Shown: positions 23,038-33,978 of the stretch, piece by piece
Layout: the number at the start of each line of letters is the position of its first letter
How positions within the stretch are numbered: the first letter of the stretch is position 1
Source: Brassica napus
Taxonomy: Eukaryota; Streptophyta; Magnoliopsida; Brassicales; Brassicaceae
Length of the DNA: 64,000 bases
Direction of reading: 5' to 3'
Assembly (NCBI RefSeq): GCF_020379485.1
Contig: NC_063438.1
Span: forward strand, 2,914,001-2,978,000
Translations under genes and position numbers: made by a program
The notes under the pieces: model-generated
Databases searched by the model: none
Seen by the model: the letters and a program-made list of their open reading frames with translations, nothing else
Told to the model about the DNA's origin: nothing

Positions 23038-23259
23038 CGAATGTCCAGGGCCGGCCCTTGGCCCAAACAAAGGAAGCAATGGCTTCCGGCCGTTTTCTTA
23101 TAAAGATATTTTTAGCCACAATTTTTCAAAACTTTCTTTTAGCCTAGTGGTAAAATCTGAAAATATAGTTTTCCTTAGCCCTCGAATTTCCATAACAGCA
23201 GCCTTTTTTTTAAATTTGCTTCTGGTCATCAATTCCCTAGGACCGGCTCTGCGAATGCC
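23038..23259. mobile_element. hAT-like MITE (23046-23251) with 8-bp TSD
   Basis: The left end CAGGGCCGGCCCTTGG and the right end read in reverse, CAGAGCCGGTCCTAG, form terminal inverted repeats. Flanks are CGAATGTC (23038-23045) and CGAATGCC (23252-23259), an 8-bp target duplication with one difference, the length typical of hAT transposition. The element is 206 bp and non-coding. A relative lies at 49636-49852. Confidence 0.8.
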
Positions 23260-26200
23260 CTAATATGATATAAAGTTGTATGCAACTGCCCCTAACATGA
23301 TATAAAGCTCTAGTGGGCTAGTAGTCGTCCAATGTTAAACATTTTTATTTGTTTTCAGTGATTTGTGAAATTATGTGTGTTTTAATTTTATAGCAGATAA
23401 TCTTAAAGTTCTATTTGAATTATTAAATAATATTTGCTGTTGCAGTTTTATAGTTTTGACATGGTTGTATTTTATCCACAATCAGATTACACAAACGATG
23501 AGGCAATGGCGTGTAATAAACGAAAACGTAACTTAGAAACCCCATTTGCAAAAATGGCACTTGCCAAAAATTGTAACTTTAGAAAACCAATAATGATTCA
23601 GCTTACCGAACGTCTTGTCTAGCTAGTGGCACCAAAAAATATCCTTTTTTTGGAGAGAAATGGTTAATGATTTATGTATATACAAATAGGGAGGACCACG
23701 CAGACTATTTATTTTGAGAAAATGAACATCTTTTAGCTGGTGGCTTAATATTACTGACAGCTCCGATGATATTTTGTAAAATAAATATTTTTGGGTTAAT
23801 TGTCTGTAATTGAAACCTGTTTCAATTTGGATTACATATTAAAAAAACATTATTGTAACTACTAAGAAAATACTTATGTTCAAAAAAAAAACTACTAAGA
23901 AAATACTTAGCAAAAAGAAAAAACTACTAAAAAAATAGGGCGTAGAATATTATAAATACATCAACGTCGTCCGTACAGTCACGTACAAAGGTTAGCCAAT
24001 GATATTTCGAAAACGCACCTTCTACTTTTTCTCATGCTCCAATCGAAAACTCCCCAGACAAAAATATAACTATTATTTATTACAAAGATAAATCGTGCTC
24101 CACACTTTGGTCTCGATGTGACCCACGGAAAATAAAAATAAAGATAAAATTCAATACAATACAGCAACTGCTTTTCTTACCCCTTTTAACCTCTTTTTAC
24201 TTCCTCTTTTAGGTTAAATCGTTCCTCTATATTCACTTTCCTTATATATATATTTAGCTATTTAGGTGTTGAAATTATGTTACAAAAAGAACAGATTCTC
24301 CCATCTTGTCCAGAAACCTACTCCGTTCGTTTTTATACTGTTTCTAACAATCCTTGTGATTTCAGTTTGGTTTCTTAGGTTTGGTGAAAGTCCCACATGC
24401 ATTTTTCCAATAAATGTTTACACGTTATATATATTCATTTATACGTTGGTTTGGTGATTATTTTTTTGACATCTCGTTGGTTTGGTGATTACAAACAAAA
24501 AAACATCAGTGGGGATTCTGTGGAGAAACTTAACTGGATATATATAAAGCTTTCAAACAAAGTTTAGTTAGTCGAAACAGGCTGAATATTAGTTACAAAA
24601 AAAAAACAGGCTGAAAAATTCATTCTTTTATCCAGACAACTTCTAATGGATATACAATGAATTAATTGCGTAGTTTTTGATTCAAAAGACAATTCAGACT
24701 AAGAAAGTTGTCCAAAATTTATTTGTTGACCAGCTAACACAAACAACAATTGTCTAAAGTAAAACTGTAGGTGAGTTAAATAGACGTTCTGTGGGATGTA
24801 AATCTACTAGATTTTGGACCATATGATTTTTAATATCGATATAGAATATTTTTATTTTTATTTAGTTGTAGAACAATTGTTTGATTAGTTTTTGGTGAAA
24901 CTATAATTCTATTATTTCAATTCTACATGCTGGTAGAAAAGAAATCAAATGAACATGTTGACGTTGTTCTATGATTGTGATCCCTTAGTATTGTTTTCTT
25001 AATTCTTTTTCTCTAGAGTTTGTTTTCTTCAAGCAGAATAAAACCAATGTTTTGAAAGCGGTTTGCATTGCCACGACGCATTTTTCTTCTTCTTCCGTGG
25101 TAGCTGAAAAAAAATTACTGAGACACTGGTAAAGCAATTTATGTGCACAGATAAATATGCAAAAGAAAAGAAAACGTCTAAGTCATTTTCCTGCCCAAAC
25201 AGATACTACTATATTACACTCTGCAATTACTTTCAAATAAATGTAAAACAATTGCATTACTTTTTTTTTTGCAAAAACTATTGCATTACTTTAAACACAA
25301 AAACCTGGAATCACAGAGTGATATTTTTTTTAACTTGGTTGATAGTGATCTTTTAAGTTGTAACAAAATCATATATGTCAATAATGTTTGGTCTACAAAT
25401 CGCTCAATAAGGTTTGAATGAACCAGTCGCCGCAAATGAATTTCAGCTTACTCAAAAATGTAGCGCGAAGTAAAATGTAGTTTTGGCATATCCCTATGTT
25501 TTGACGAATATCATATCCCATTTTGTTTAACGTTGGTCGGTCTCATAGACTGATTGTATTGGTGTATTCGTCCCGTTTCACAAAAGATTGTTAAAAACTG
25601 AATAGGTAAAAGACCATGATAGATATGGACTCACGCATCTAGGTAGTTTAACCACGCTACAAGGTAACATGAATAACCGGTGGAAAAGTAGTTAGAAGAT
25701 GTGATTCACATACACGTGATCATATATTTTAAATTGAGCTTCTCTTCGCACATATTCTCAGAACTTATAAAACCAATCCAGCTAACTCAGTCCATAGAGG
25801 CATAGAGACATAGAGCAACCAGATACGTATAATGGCCATTTTCTTCCTGCGCTTTTACGAATTTGTTTGTTGACCAGCTAACACAAACAACAGTTAGAGT
25901 AGATAAAACAATATTTTAATGCATTGGATTCCGCTTAACCATTCACTTTCTAATGTAAAACACCGTTCTGTTACGAATTAACAAATCAATATTAGTTTTT
26001 TCATTCACCAAGCAAACAAAAATTACGATTGAAAGAAATATTATTAGTTGCTTAACTTTATGCAAAACGCGTGATTTGGGGGGAATTATATGTGAATAGG
26101 CTCAACGCATCTGCACATGTATTTATGAGCATTTTCATTTGAACCCAATGTCTCTCTCTATTCATTGATAATCTAGCCTCACTCATCAAGCATATTCTAA

Positions 26201-27380
26201 ACTAAAAAATAAATAAACTACTACAATAAATTATTTATTAGCCAAGTAGAACCTTTTATTTTTATTTTTTTGTTACTTTATATTCGGCTATTTAATGTAA
26301 GGTCATTAAATAGTATATATGCTCGATGGATTAATGTGATTAAGATTAAAAATGTCGGATAAAGAGGGTTAATAGAAATAAGCTTATTGGAGATGGAGAC
26401 TCTGGAGGAAGAGATTTGATTTGGCCACGCTTCCGAGTTGAGATGTAGACACATGTTGGGCACGTGGGGTTGAGGAGATTCACGTCATGTGTGAAGGGGA
26501 CCACGGAGCGTGCTGTGTACCGCCCGATGATGTTTCATCTGACGGTTGTTACTCCATCTTCTGATTATTGTTGTCCTTTTTAATTCGTTGATTTCTGGAA
26601 AGTAAATAAACCATGCTTGCGTCAGGTTTCCCCCACCTGGGCTTTTTATTCTCAACAGTTAAAACACATACGCATTTTTTATTTTAAAAACACTACGCAT
26701 TGAGTATAATTAAACTATCGATAAATGGTTTGACACTGAAGGTTTGGGAAAAATATTTTAAATAAATGGCAACCACTAATAGAGATACAATCATAAGTCA
26801 GATAATACATGTATAACCCCCAAAAACAACAGCAGAAAAGGCAATAGTTACAGATAGAGGCTACTCAGAACAAGAGTTTATCCATATCTTATCGCTAAAA
26901 CTAAAATAGATAGATATTTAAAATTTACGCCAAAAAAACTAAAATAGATATTATATGATCTGAAACTAAAGCCTAAAAAGGAAGTTTTTTTTTTCTTTTT
27001 CCTCTGGAATAAAGTGGTGAAATAAATATAGTTAGTATTCCGGAAATTTACAAATTGGATGTCCTTGTCAACCACTAATTGGATGTATTAGACCGACATA
27101 CCAATATAATTGCGTGTGTCGGAAATTGTATTACTATTTTTATAATTGGAATTGGAACGTATGTCGAGTGAGGATAGTAAGCTAAGATTCCTGCTGTTAA
27201 GTGTAGCTTGGGTCTGCAAAATAATGGGCCTTAAATATTTTATTCCGTAACGTTAGTTTTTTTTTGTTTATATTGGACCTAACTGTTAACTAAGCACATA
27301 TCACTTGTTTGTTATTTTTCTTTCTGTGGGCTTAAGTATTACATGTCAAGCAAGCAATAAATCACATGTTTTCCCTTTTG
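23260..27380. other. Long intergenic stretch upstream of SOC1, no gene seen
   Basis: AT-rich, with only short spurious ORFs. A 27-mer beginning TTTGTTGACCAGCTAACAC is present at 24722-24748 and again at 25866-25892. From memory an acyltransferase gene (LPEAT2, At2g45670) sits between SOC1 and TCP9 in Arabidopsis; I see no trace here. Confidence 0.6.
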
Positions 27381-27420
27381 TTTGAAATTAGATTTTATAG
27401 TTTGAAATTAGATTTTATAG
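27381..27420. repeat. Perfect 20-bp tandem duplication
   Basis: TTTGAAATTAGATTTTATAG occurs twice in direct succession (27381-27400, 27401-27420). Confidence 0.95.
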
Positions 27421-27863
27421 TTTGGACCGATTTTACTTTGGTTATAATTTTAGGCTAAGCTTCACCAAAAATAAGAGGTCCACTGAAATAAAAGAGAGAT
27501 AGCGACATGTCCAGTCCACGTGGGGACTCCTATAGCCAACCTTCTGGAACTTTTTCCCCATCCACCAAGTTGGTTTGGGCCTCCAATAATTCATTTTCTC
27601 CGTGTTTTCTTTCAAAACAAAAGTAAATTTAATTTCTTTCATAACTAAAACACATTAAAATATGTAACGGTGATGAACTGTTAGAATCATGGGTTAATTA
27701 ACTACCAGGCATAAATAAACTTATCGTAGTAAATCGTGTCTGGCGTTGAGACGTGAAACAAAAGAATATAATATCATCCATTGGAGTGTAGGTAATAAAA
27801 TCAACGGCCAGGACGAGATGAGAGAATGTGCAATGAACGGTAAATATCTGATGGACAGAACTA

Positions 27864-28438
27864 GGACCCACGCCAGCCTGTGTCTTTTATTTTTCTTAGC
27901 TTTAAACTCTGGTGGTGGTGACCAACTCGTGTCCTTGAGTGGGAAGGATTAGGCCCCACGAGACGGGAGCCGTATTAGTGGTACAAGCAAGCTACTTGGC
28001 CCCGCCAATATCATACACGGACGAGACTTTATGGAAAATTCAAAAGGAATAATAAAGTAACGCTTTAACACACTTCTAAAAACGAATTATCTAAAAGAGT
28101 AATAATGCTTTAACAATTATAGGAAAGAAGCATTGTAATTCGATAAAATATTTTTTTTTATTACAGATTCAAAATAAAAAATACTACTATCACAATTGTT
28201 GTTGGGTGGTCCATGACATGATATTATTACAGGGCTTCGGCTTCAATAAAATCTTGTTGCGGCAATATTTGTATTTACAAAGCGATAAAACAAAGTCCAA
28301 AAAGTCGAGACAAAGTGGTGAGGAGAGGAGGCCCACCGAAACGGACCACGTAGCCCTCCCGAACCGGGACCACACCCAACCTGGCCGCCTCGGAAGTAAT
28401 GCGTAAGGTGGGAGCTGTGTGGCCCCACTCCCTTCTCT
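27864..28438. promoter_or_regulatory. Three class I TCP consensus sites (GGNCCCAC) downstream of TCP9
   Basis: GGACCCAC at 27864-27871, GGCCCCAC at 27952-27959 and at 28431-28438. GGNCCCAC is the class I TCP binding consensus. They lie 150-720 bp past the TCP9 stop codon on its 3' side, in unusually GC-rich DNA for this window. Function is inference. Confidence 0.35.
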
Positions 28439-28584
28439 GCTTTTTGATTTTGGTGCGTGTTGACCCACCACCGACGTGGACCCCATCGATGCCTAAAAAC
28501 TAGGCCCACTTAACACGTGCGCGTCTTTACTTCCTTCCCTCACGTGCCCCCGGGGATCAATAATACGCCGTCGTTTAATCTCCC

Positions 28585-29559
28585 TCAGTGGTTCGATGAT
28601 GACCGTGCTGTGGTGGTGGACATGAACTGGTGAAGCTCCTGTTTCTCGTAAATCTCCAGCGAGAAGTCTCTCAGCATGTTGGTCGTCGACGACGAAGAAC
28701 CTCTGTTCGTTACGCCGGAGCTTGAGCTCGGAGCCATAACTGACGGCGTCGAAACTGATACAAAAGGTGGCCTAGCCATTAAAGAAGCTTGCTGAACGGC
28801 GGCGACGTAAGACGACGGCGGAGCAGCCGGAAAAGCTAACATCTGAGGCTGGTTCGTCGGACCAGAAACGTGCGGGACAAGGAAGAAAGCTCCAACCGTT
28901 GGAATCACCGCGTTCGATGGAATCGCCCACATCGGAATCATCCCTTGCGGCAGCGTTTGTTGAGACACGGTTGAAACCGGAGCTAAACCGGATGAAATTG
29001 GAGATAAACCGGAAATTGGAGCTAAACCGGAAGAAACCGAAACCGTAACCGCTTCGTTTATGTCTATATACTCACTGTTAGAAGGTCGCTTACGTCTCTT
29101 CTTCGCCGAGTTATCTCCCACGTCAGAATCAGCGTTCGTCGTCGTTGGGATCTTCAACGTTCCGTTAACAGACATAGCGATGGCCGGAACCGTTCCCGTT
29201 CCCGTGGCGGCGATAATAGCCGGCTCGGCGTTCTCCAGCAGCCACCGAATCGTCTCGCCGTCGGACTTGTGACCAAGCTCTCTAGTCAGCTGAAAAATCC
29301 TAGCCGCACACGTGGCGGGCATCCGTATCCTCCTCCCTCTACCTTCGACCTTGGTGTGACGGTCTTTAGTCGAAGCTCTCTTCAATGGCGGTCTCGACGG
29401 TGGAGCTAAAGACATTGAAGTAGACGGAACCTGCAACGAAGACTCTAACGACGGCTCCGTCTTGGGTTCGAGGCTCACTGCGTTGTTGACTTCGAAGGGT
29501 TTAGAAGTCAAATCAACGGCTCTTAGGCGTTCATCTTCGTGGTGTTTAATCGTCGCCAT
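28585..29559 (-). CDS. TCP9: TCP9, class I TCP transcription factor
   Basis: Single exon of 324 residues. The start at 29559 ([10 protein letters not shown]) aligns with Arabidopsis TCP9 (At2g45680); the upstream in-frame Met at 29700 would add 47 residues with no homology and lies on the TATATATA box, so I reject it. The TCP domain spans about residues 62-117: [25 protein letters not shown] basic region, then helix-loop-helix [22 protein letters not shown]. The short class I basic region is evident. The middle is Ser/Pro-rich with imperfect GLAPIS repeats (about 205-225). The C-terminus [17 protein letters not shown] is conserved in this subclade. Class I TCPs bind GTGGGNCC sites in the nucleus and modulate growth, ribosomal-gene and jasmonate-pathway expression. 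GC-rich, intronless, as usual for TCPs. Confidence 0.95.
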   Translation of the reverse strand: MATIKHHEDERLRAVDLTSKPFEVNNAVSLEPKTEPSLESSLQVPSTSMSLAPPSRPPLKRASTKDRHTKVEGRGRRIRMPATCAARIFQLTRELGHKSDGETIRWLLENAEPAIIAATGTGTVPAIAMSVNGTLKIPTTTNADSDVGDNSAKKRRKRPSNSEYIDINEAVTVSVSSGLAPISGLSPISSGLAPVSTVSQQTLPQGMIPMWAIPSNAVIPTVGAFFLVPHVSGPTNQPQMLAFPAAPPSSYVAAVQQASLMARPPFVSVSTPSVMAPSSSSGVTNRGSSSSTTNMLRDFSLEIYEKQELHQFMSTTTARSSSNH

Positions 29560-29679
29560 TGAAAATATAGCGGAAGGAAAAACAGACGGTGGAGATAACG
29601 ACGAATGATTATAAAAGAAGCGGATACTCTGGGGGAGAATCGTTTTAACGGCGTTACACGTCGAAGGAGATAGTAAATG

Positions 29680-31029
29680 TGAGTCGTCTATATATAGCAA
29701 GAAACACGGCGAGAATGCTGACTCATTTTTTTGATCCGGGAAAAAATCAACGGTTCTGATTTATTGGATTGAGCCCTCCAGAGCCATTGGGATACCACCA
29801 CGTGGATCGATCCCGTTCAATTGTTTCCATCTTCTATCAGTTTTTATGGGACCATCTGTCTATTGGGGGTCCAGTAACTTTATTTCCTAACTAAATAAAA
29901 GTTTCTTTTACTCTTCAGCAAATCTATAAGTAAATTTTAGCATAGAGGTTTTACATCAAAGCCATTACATTTAAGTTTTAACTAAATTAACTTTGGTTAA
30001 TTTATAAACAACATAGAATAACGAATCCGAACAGACAGAACATCCCACAATAATTTCATTTGCTTATGCTTAAATTTCTCATCGACAATTTTTATTTTAA
30101 GCCGCAGATTTACCTTTTTATAACCGTTGAAATTTGATTGGGTAGGACAAAAAAGATTTCTTTATAGAAAAAGCTAAACGCCCATACTTGGGGTTGGACC
30201 CCATTCATGTAGGTCACAAGGCTGCTCCACCAAAAAAATAAGAAGCTTATTGTCTTTGGAATAATCCTTTCCTGGATTCCAAAATCCTATCGTCCTTTTC
30301 ATTAAACCGGTTAATCATTTGTATATATGAATTGCTTAAACAGGACAATAACATAAATACATAGTACCTATTACTTTTTTGAAAAAAATGAAACAAGTAT
30401 TCTGATAGAAGAAGAGTAGAGCTAGAACAGTACCAAACGAAAACTAGTTTCACTTTCAATATCATTCATGTAATCTATGAAAACTATTGAAATTTAAACC
30501 GGTTTGAACCATTACCAAACACATGAACAGAAAACGGGGCCTACCACAAGAAAAGATAAGGCTACGAAACGAAAACGGGTTAAAGAGGGCCTGAACTGGA
30601 CCCTACTCTCCAGTGCTGGTCACACCACACAATGTTGAGGGGGCAAAGGCCCAATTATAGGACCCCACCATACCCTCTGCCCACTTTTGTTTACAAATGA
30701 ACGGACCAAGTAAACCCGATCAAAATAAATACATAATACCGGTCTAGCCGGTTTAGCCCACCAACTTTTGCCTACCTACCCATAAGCATAGCATCACGTC
30801 AGCAGAAATCATTTGGATTTTTTTTTAGTGATTTATACAAAGTGAACCTGATGTTTCCACCTTGTAACGTGTGATCGATCTCATATTAAAGGTTGATGGT
30901 TCCATTTATTTGTATGGGTCCAATTGTTTAGACATAAACAGCTCATCATCAAACTACATTTTTTATGTGATTGTATGGTCCTAACTGCAATAATAAACGT
31001 AACTTCTTACAAAGCCTGTAACAAGCCAC
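29680..31029. other. TCP9 promoter and intergenic DNA, no gene seen
   Basis: A TATATATA box lies at about 29688-29696 for TCP9. The rest is AT-rich with GGACCCC-type strings around 30190 and 30600-30665. No ORF of note. Confidence 0.55.
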
Positions 31030-33182
31030 TCAAGATCCTGATATGTAAGTGTACCGTGACTGAGCTCCCACCAAAAGCTCCACAATTTTCTCTGGAGATA
31101 AAGGACACAACGTAAAAAAGTCAATGATCAATAATAATCTTGTGAATGTAATAAAAATCTTTAAAGCAAAAAAACCTGTGAGGAAGCCGATCAATGGAAC
31201 TGGTTCCACTCTCTTCTGAGAGCTTTCCAGCTTCTGCCTGCACTCACCCAACAAGCATATCAGTTTATTACTTAACTATAAACAAAACAGAACAGAGATA
31301 CATGTTAACTTCTCCCCACTCACCTTGTGTACTTGGTGAAGAATGGATCTCTCATTAGGTACAATGCCCATAGCAGCTTCCTTCTCCTAAGCTGAACAGA
31401 AAAAAAACAAGAAATTTAAGTTAAACCGATTCTGACTTTTAATGAAATTTAAGTTAAACTTGATATGTCTAACCTCGTCCTTTTCAGGTTGAGAGAAATT
31501 GATTTGCTTGCTCTGCTCTCCCCACAGCTTTAGATTTGATACAATCCCCATCCCCAGTGCGTCCACAGAGAGGGATATAGCCCAAGGAATCCAAGACCGG
31601 ACTCCATATCTTCTTATAAAGAGAACGTAGATGAGCGGTCTCGTTATGAAAAGAACTTCACCCATTACAAACAACGCTCCTTTCACACCCTTCTCAGATA
31701 CTAGCTCGGAGAGAGTTCTTCGCTTCTCCTTGATCACCACAGGCTCAATAACCGCTTGCTGGTGTTGAATCCTACGAGACCAACCCGAGGTGGGAGATAA
31801 TGCTGTTGGTGACGTTCTTGCGTTCTGACCAAAAGAGCTCAAAGCAGACATCGCCCGTCCTTCCAGGTTCCAATGATTTTGTTGGTTTCCAAAACGATGA
31901 TTCCTATCCAAGTTACCAGCTCTGTTTTGCAGGTTGGGTTGGTTAGGATCTTTGTCATCGTTAGGTGTCTCCCCACCATGAAGAAGCATCTTATACCCAG
32001 TGTTCCGAAACAAGGCTAACCTAATCATAGCCCTATTATAAAAAAAAACGCAAACTAAGTGATCAAGTTCCAAGTGAATCAGAAGGGAAAGCAAAACTTA
32101 CTTCATAGCTTCAGTGAGGATGATAAAGTTCCATTTCTTGTCTCCGTAGAAGTGTTCAGCGGCTACTTCCACAACGGTTTCCAAGTCCTTGAGGATGGAG
32201 ATGAGTAGGGGGTAAGAGAGGGATGATGAATCTGTCCCGGAAGGTCCAACATGAGGACGGGTTGTAGGAAGAGTTTCAATGATGTGTTCGTTGATGGTTG
32301 TGAATATGCCTAGAAAAGCAGTAACTGCAGATAAGAGAACACCAAAAACTCTCATCACACTTCCGGATTCTCAAGAGCAGACACACAAAAGAAAGAACAA
32401 AAGACATTCTTTTATCATAGACTTAAGCCACTAAAGCTACAAGTGAAGCAAAACACTTAAAAGGAGCTAAAGAGAGATAGATGTAACAACCCGCCCCATG
32501 GGTCTAGGCTGGCCCTGCAGAGCATCAACCCAGCCCCTCACTTATGAGTCCTCATAATTAGTTGTTGGTGCGCTTGGCGTTCGACCTCATCCTTTAATAA
32601 TTTTTCCACATAACAAGCAAATTGTTCTGAGGTCTTGGGTTCGAGAAACGCCAAACGTAACAATAACCTACATGGGAGAGTTAGTGAAAGCTCACATGTG
32701 AGGGGTTAGGTCGGTGCCCTACGGGCTAGCCTGGAGCCGACAGGTTGGATAGTCCCACGGGGCGGGTTGTTGCAATACAGTTGAGAGTTTCTAAGCGCGG
32801 AAAGCAGTTAATAAAAAAATGAAAATGGTTACCAAAAGAGTCACAAAAAAACCTGCTTCTGGTCCAATCTCTGAAGCTGAAAACTTCTCAGGAAGCAGCC
32901 ATGTCAATCCCTGTACACACACACACCCCCAAATCAATCAAACGCTCAATACAGTTTCAACAAGAACACAATCCACTAAACCAATTCAAGAACTAAGCTT
33001 TTCTAACTTTTCTCAGACGGTTCGATCTCAGATTGAACTAAACACTACACTACTCTCCTCGACGCAAAAGTTCAAACAAGTATTGAAATTAGAGAGATGG
33101 ATCGTCGTCTTACGTTGGCAAGAGATCCCATGGAATGCACATACTCTCTGTTTCTCCACACCCATTGCTTATACGCTTCCAT
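31030..33182 (-). CDS. PEX16: PEX16/SSE1 peroxisome biogenesis membrane protein
   Basis: Seven minus-strand exons: 33182-33114, 32910-32853, 32324-32102, 32032-31474, 31391-31324, 31237-31176, 31091-31030. They join in frame to 366 residues (Arabidopsis SSE1, At2g45690: 367). Recognisable segments are MEAYKQWVWRNREYV at the start, the conserved VAAEHFYGDKKWN block, an Asn/Gln-rich linker (about 135-185), SGWSRRIQHQQAV, and the hydrophobic region GEVLFITRPLIYVLFIRRYG with WIPWAISLSVDALG (about 240-285). DPFFTKYTRQKLES and the terminal YTYISGS follow. PEX16 acts at the ER and peroxisome membranes in membrane-protein insertion; loss in Arabidopsis (shrunken seed 1) blocks oil and protein body formation. 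Intron 2 carries a 293-bp TIR element. Promoter side (33450-33500) has a TGGGCC motif. Confidence 0.95.
32482..32774. mobile_element. 293-bp TIR element inside PEX16 intron 2
   Basis: The left end TGTAACAACCCGCCCCATGGG (here cut: TGTAACAACCCGCCCC then ATGGG) mirrors the right end, which read in reverse is TGCAACAACCCGCCCC then GTGGG: 21 bp of inverted repeat with two mismatches. The interior is GC-rich relative to the intron and non-coding, with a GGTTCGAG string at 32637 that might be a B-box-like trace. No clear target duplication was found. It lies between PEX16 exons 2 and 3. Confidence 0.7.
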
Positions 33183-33711
33183 TTGAAGACCTCCACAAAA
33201 ATTCGATTGAAGGGTTTTGTTCGGAATCACACAGCGAATTTCTCTAGTTTTCACGGAAGAGATTATTAGGAAACAAGATCATCATCATCATCGTCCCCGT
33301 TCAGGTTGTTTCTTTCTTTCTTCTCGTGTTCTTGGTTTGCTGGAGACTAGGACCCAATCTTGTCCGTCGATATCCACAGTTCGTTAGATCAACGGTTACG
33401 CTGCGATGAGTCATTCTTAACATGTGTATCATTCATCGAAAAACGTAATAGGCCTTATCTTTTATTATTTAATGGGCCTTATGTATGCGGCCCAGATTGC
33501 TATTGTTCAGAAAGTAAAAATTAATTAGTTTGGAACGGAGTTCGAACCCACGCCCTTAATTAAAACCATCTTCTAGGTCGGTTTGATTAAACTTATCTAC
33601 TACTGGTTAGGGGCAGCCGCAAGGTCGGTTTCTGATTAAATTTTGCTCGTTTCTCATCAATCTTTGTATTGGTTTGATGTTTATAATTGTTGTTCTCATT
33701 GGTTAATGTAG

Positions 33712-33978
33712 GATGTGAAGTGCCAAGGCTGCTTCAACATGTAAGCTTTGTTAAAAAACTATGAAGTCTTTTTTAAGTTTGGAACTCTTTATTTTGAATA
33801 CGTCCATGTTTTTCTACTCTGTTAACTTAATGATGAATTGGGGTTGGGTTGTTGTAGTACGACGGTGTTCAGCCACTCGCAGACGGTTGTGGTATGTGGA
33901 AACTGCCAGAGCGTGCTGTGCCAACCCACAGGAGGAAAGGCAAGGCTCACTGAAGGTTGCTCTTTCAGGAAAAAGTGA
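33712..33978 (+). pseudogene. 3' fragment of a 40S ribosomal protein S27 gene
   Basis: Two in-frame exons, 33712-33740 and 33858-33978, separated by a GT-AG intron, encode the C-terminal half of eS27: DVKCQGCFNI, then [16 protein letters not shown] through GCSFRKK and a stop. All four zinc cysteines are present (CQGC and CGNC-x5-type C..C pattern in the family zinc ribbon). The first roughly 35 residues (normally MVLQNDIDLL...) are not found anywhere in the 450 bp upstream, although an acceptor precedes the first exon. So this is a 5'-truncated remnant at the position of Arabidopsis At2g45710. The upstream DNA (33520-33650) looks foreign: a GAGTTCGAACCC string resembles a tRNA/SINE B-box. Confidence 0.75.

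Noticed and set aside
29560..29700. Upstream extension of TCP9 to a Met at 29700
   Set aside because: The added residues have no homology and the start would lie on the TATATATA box; Met at 29559 matches the family start.
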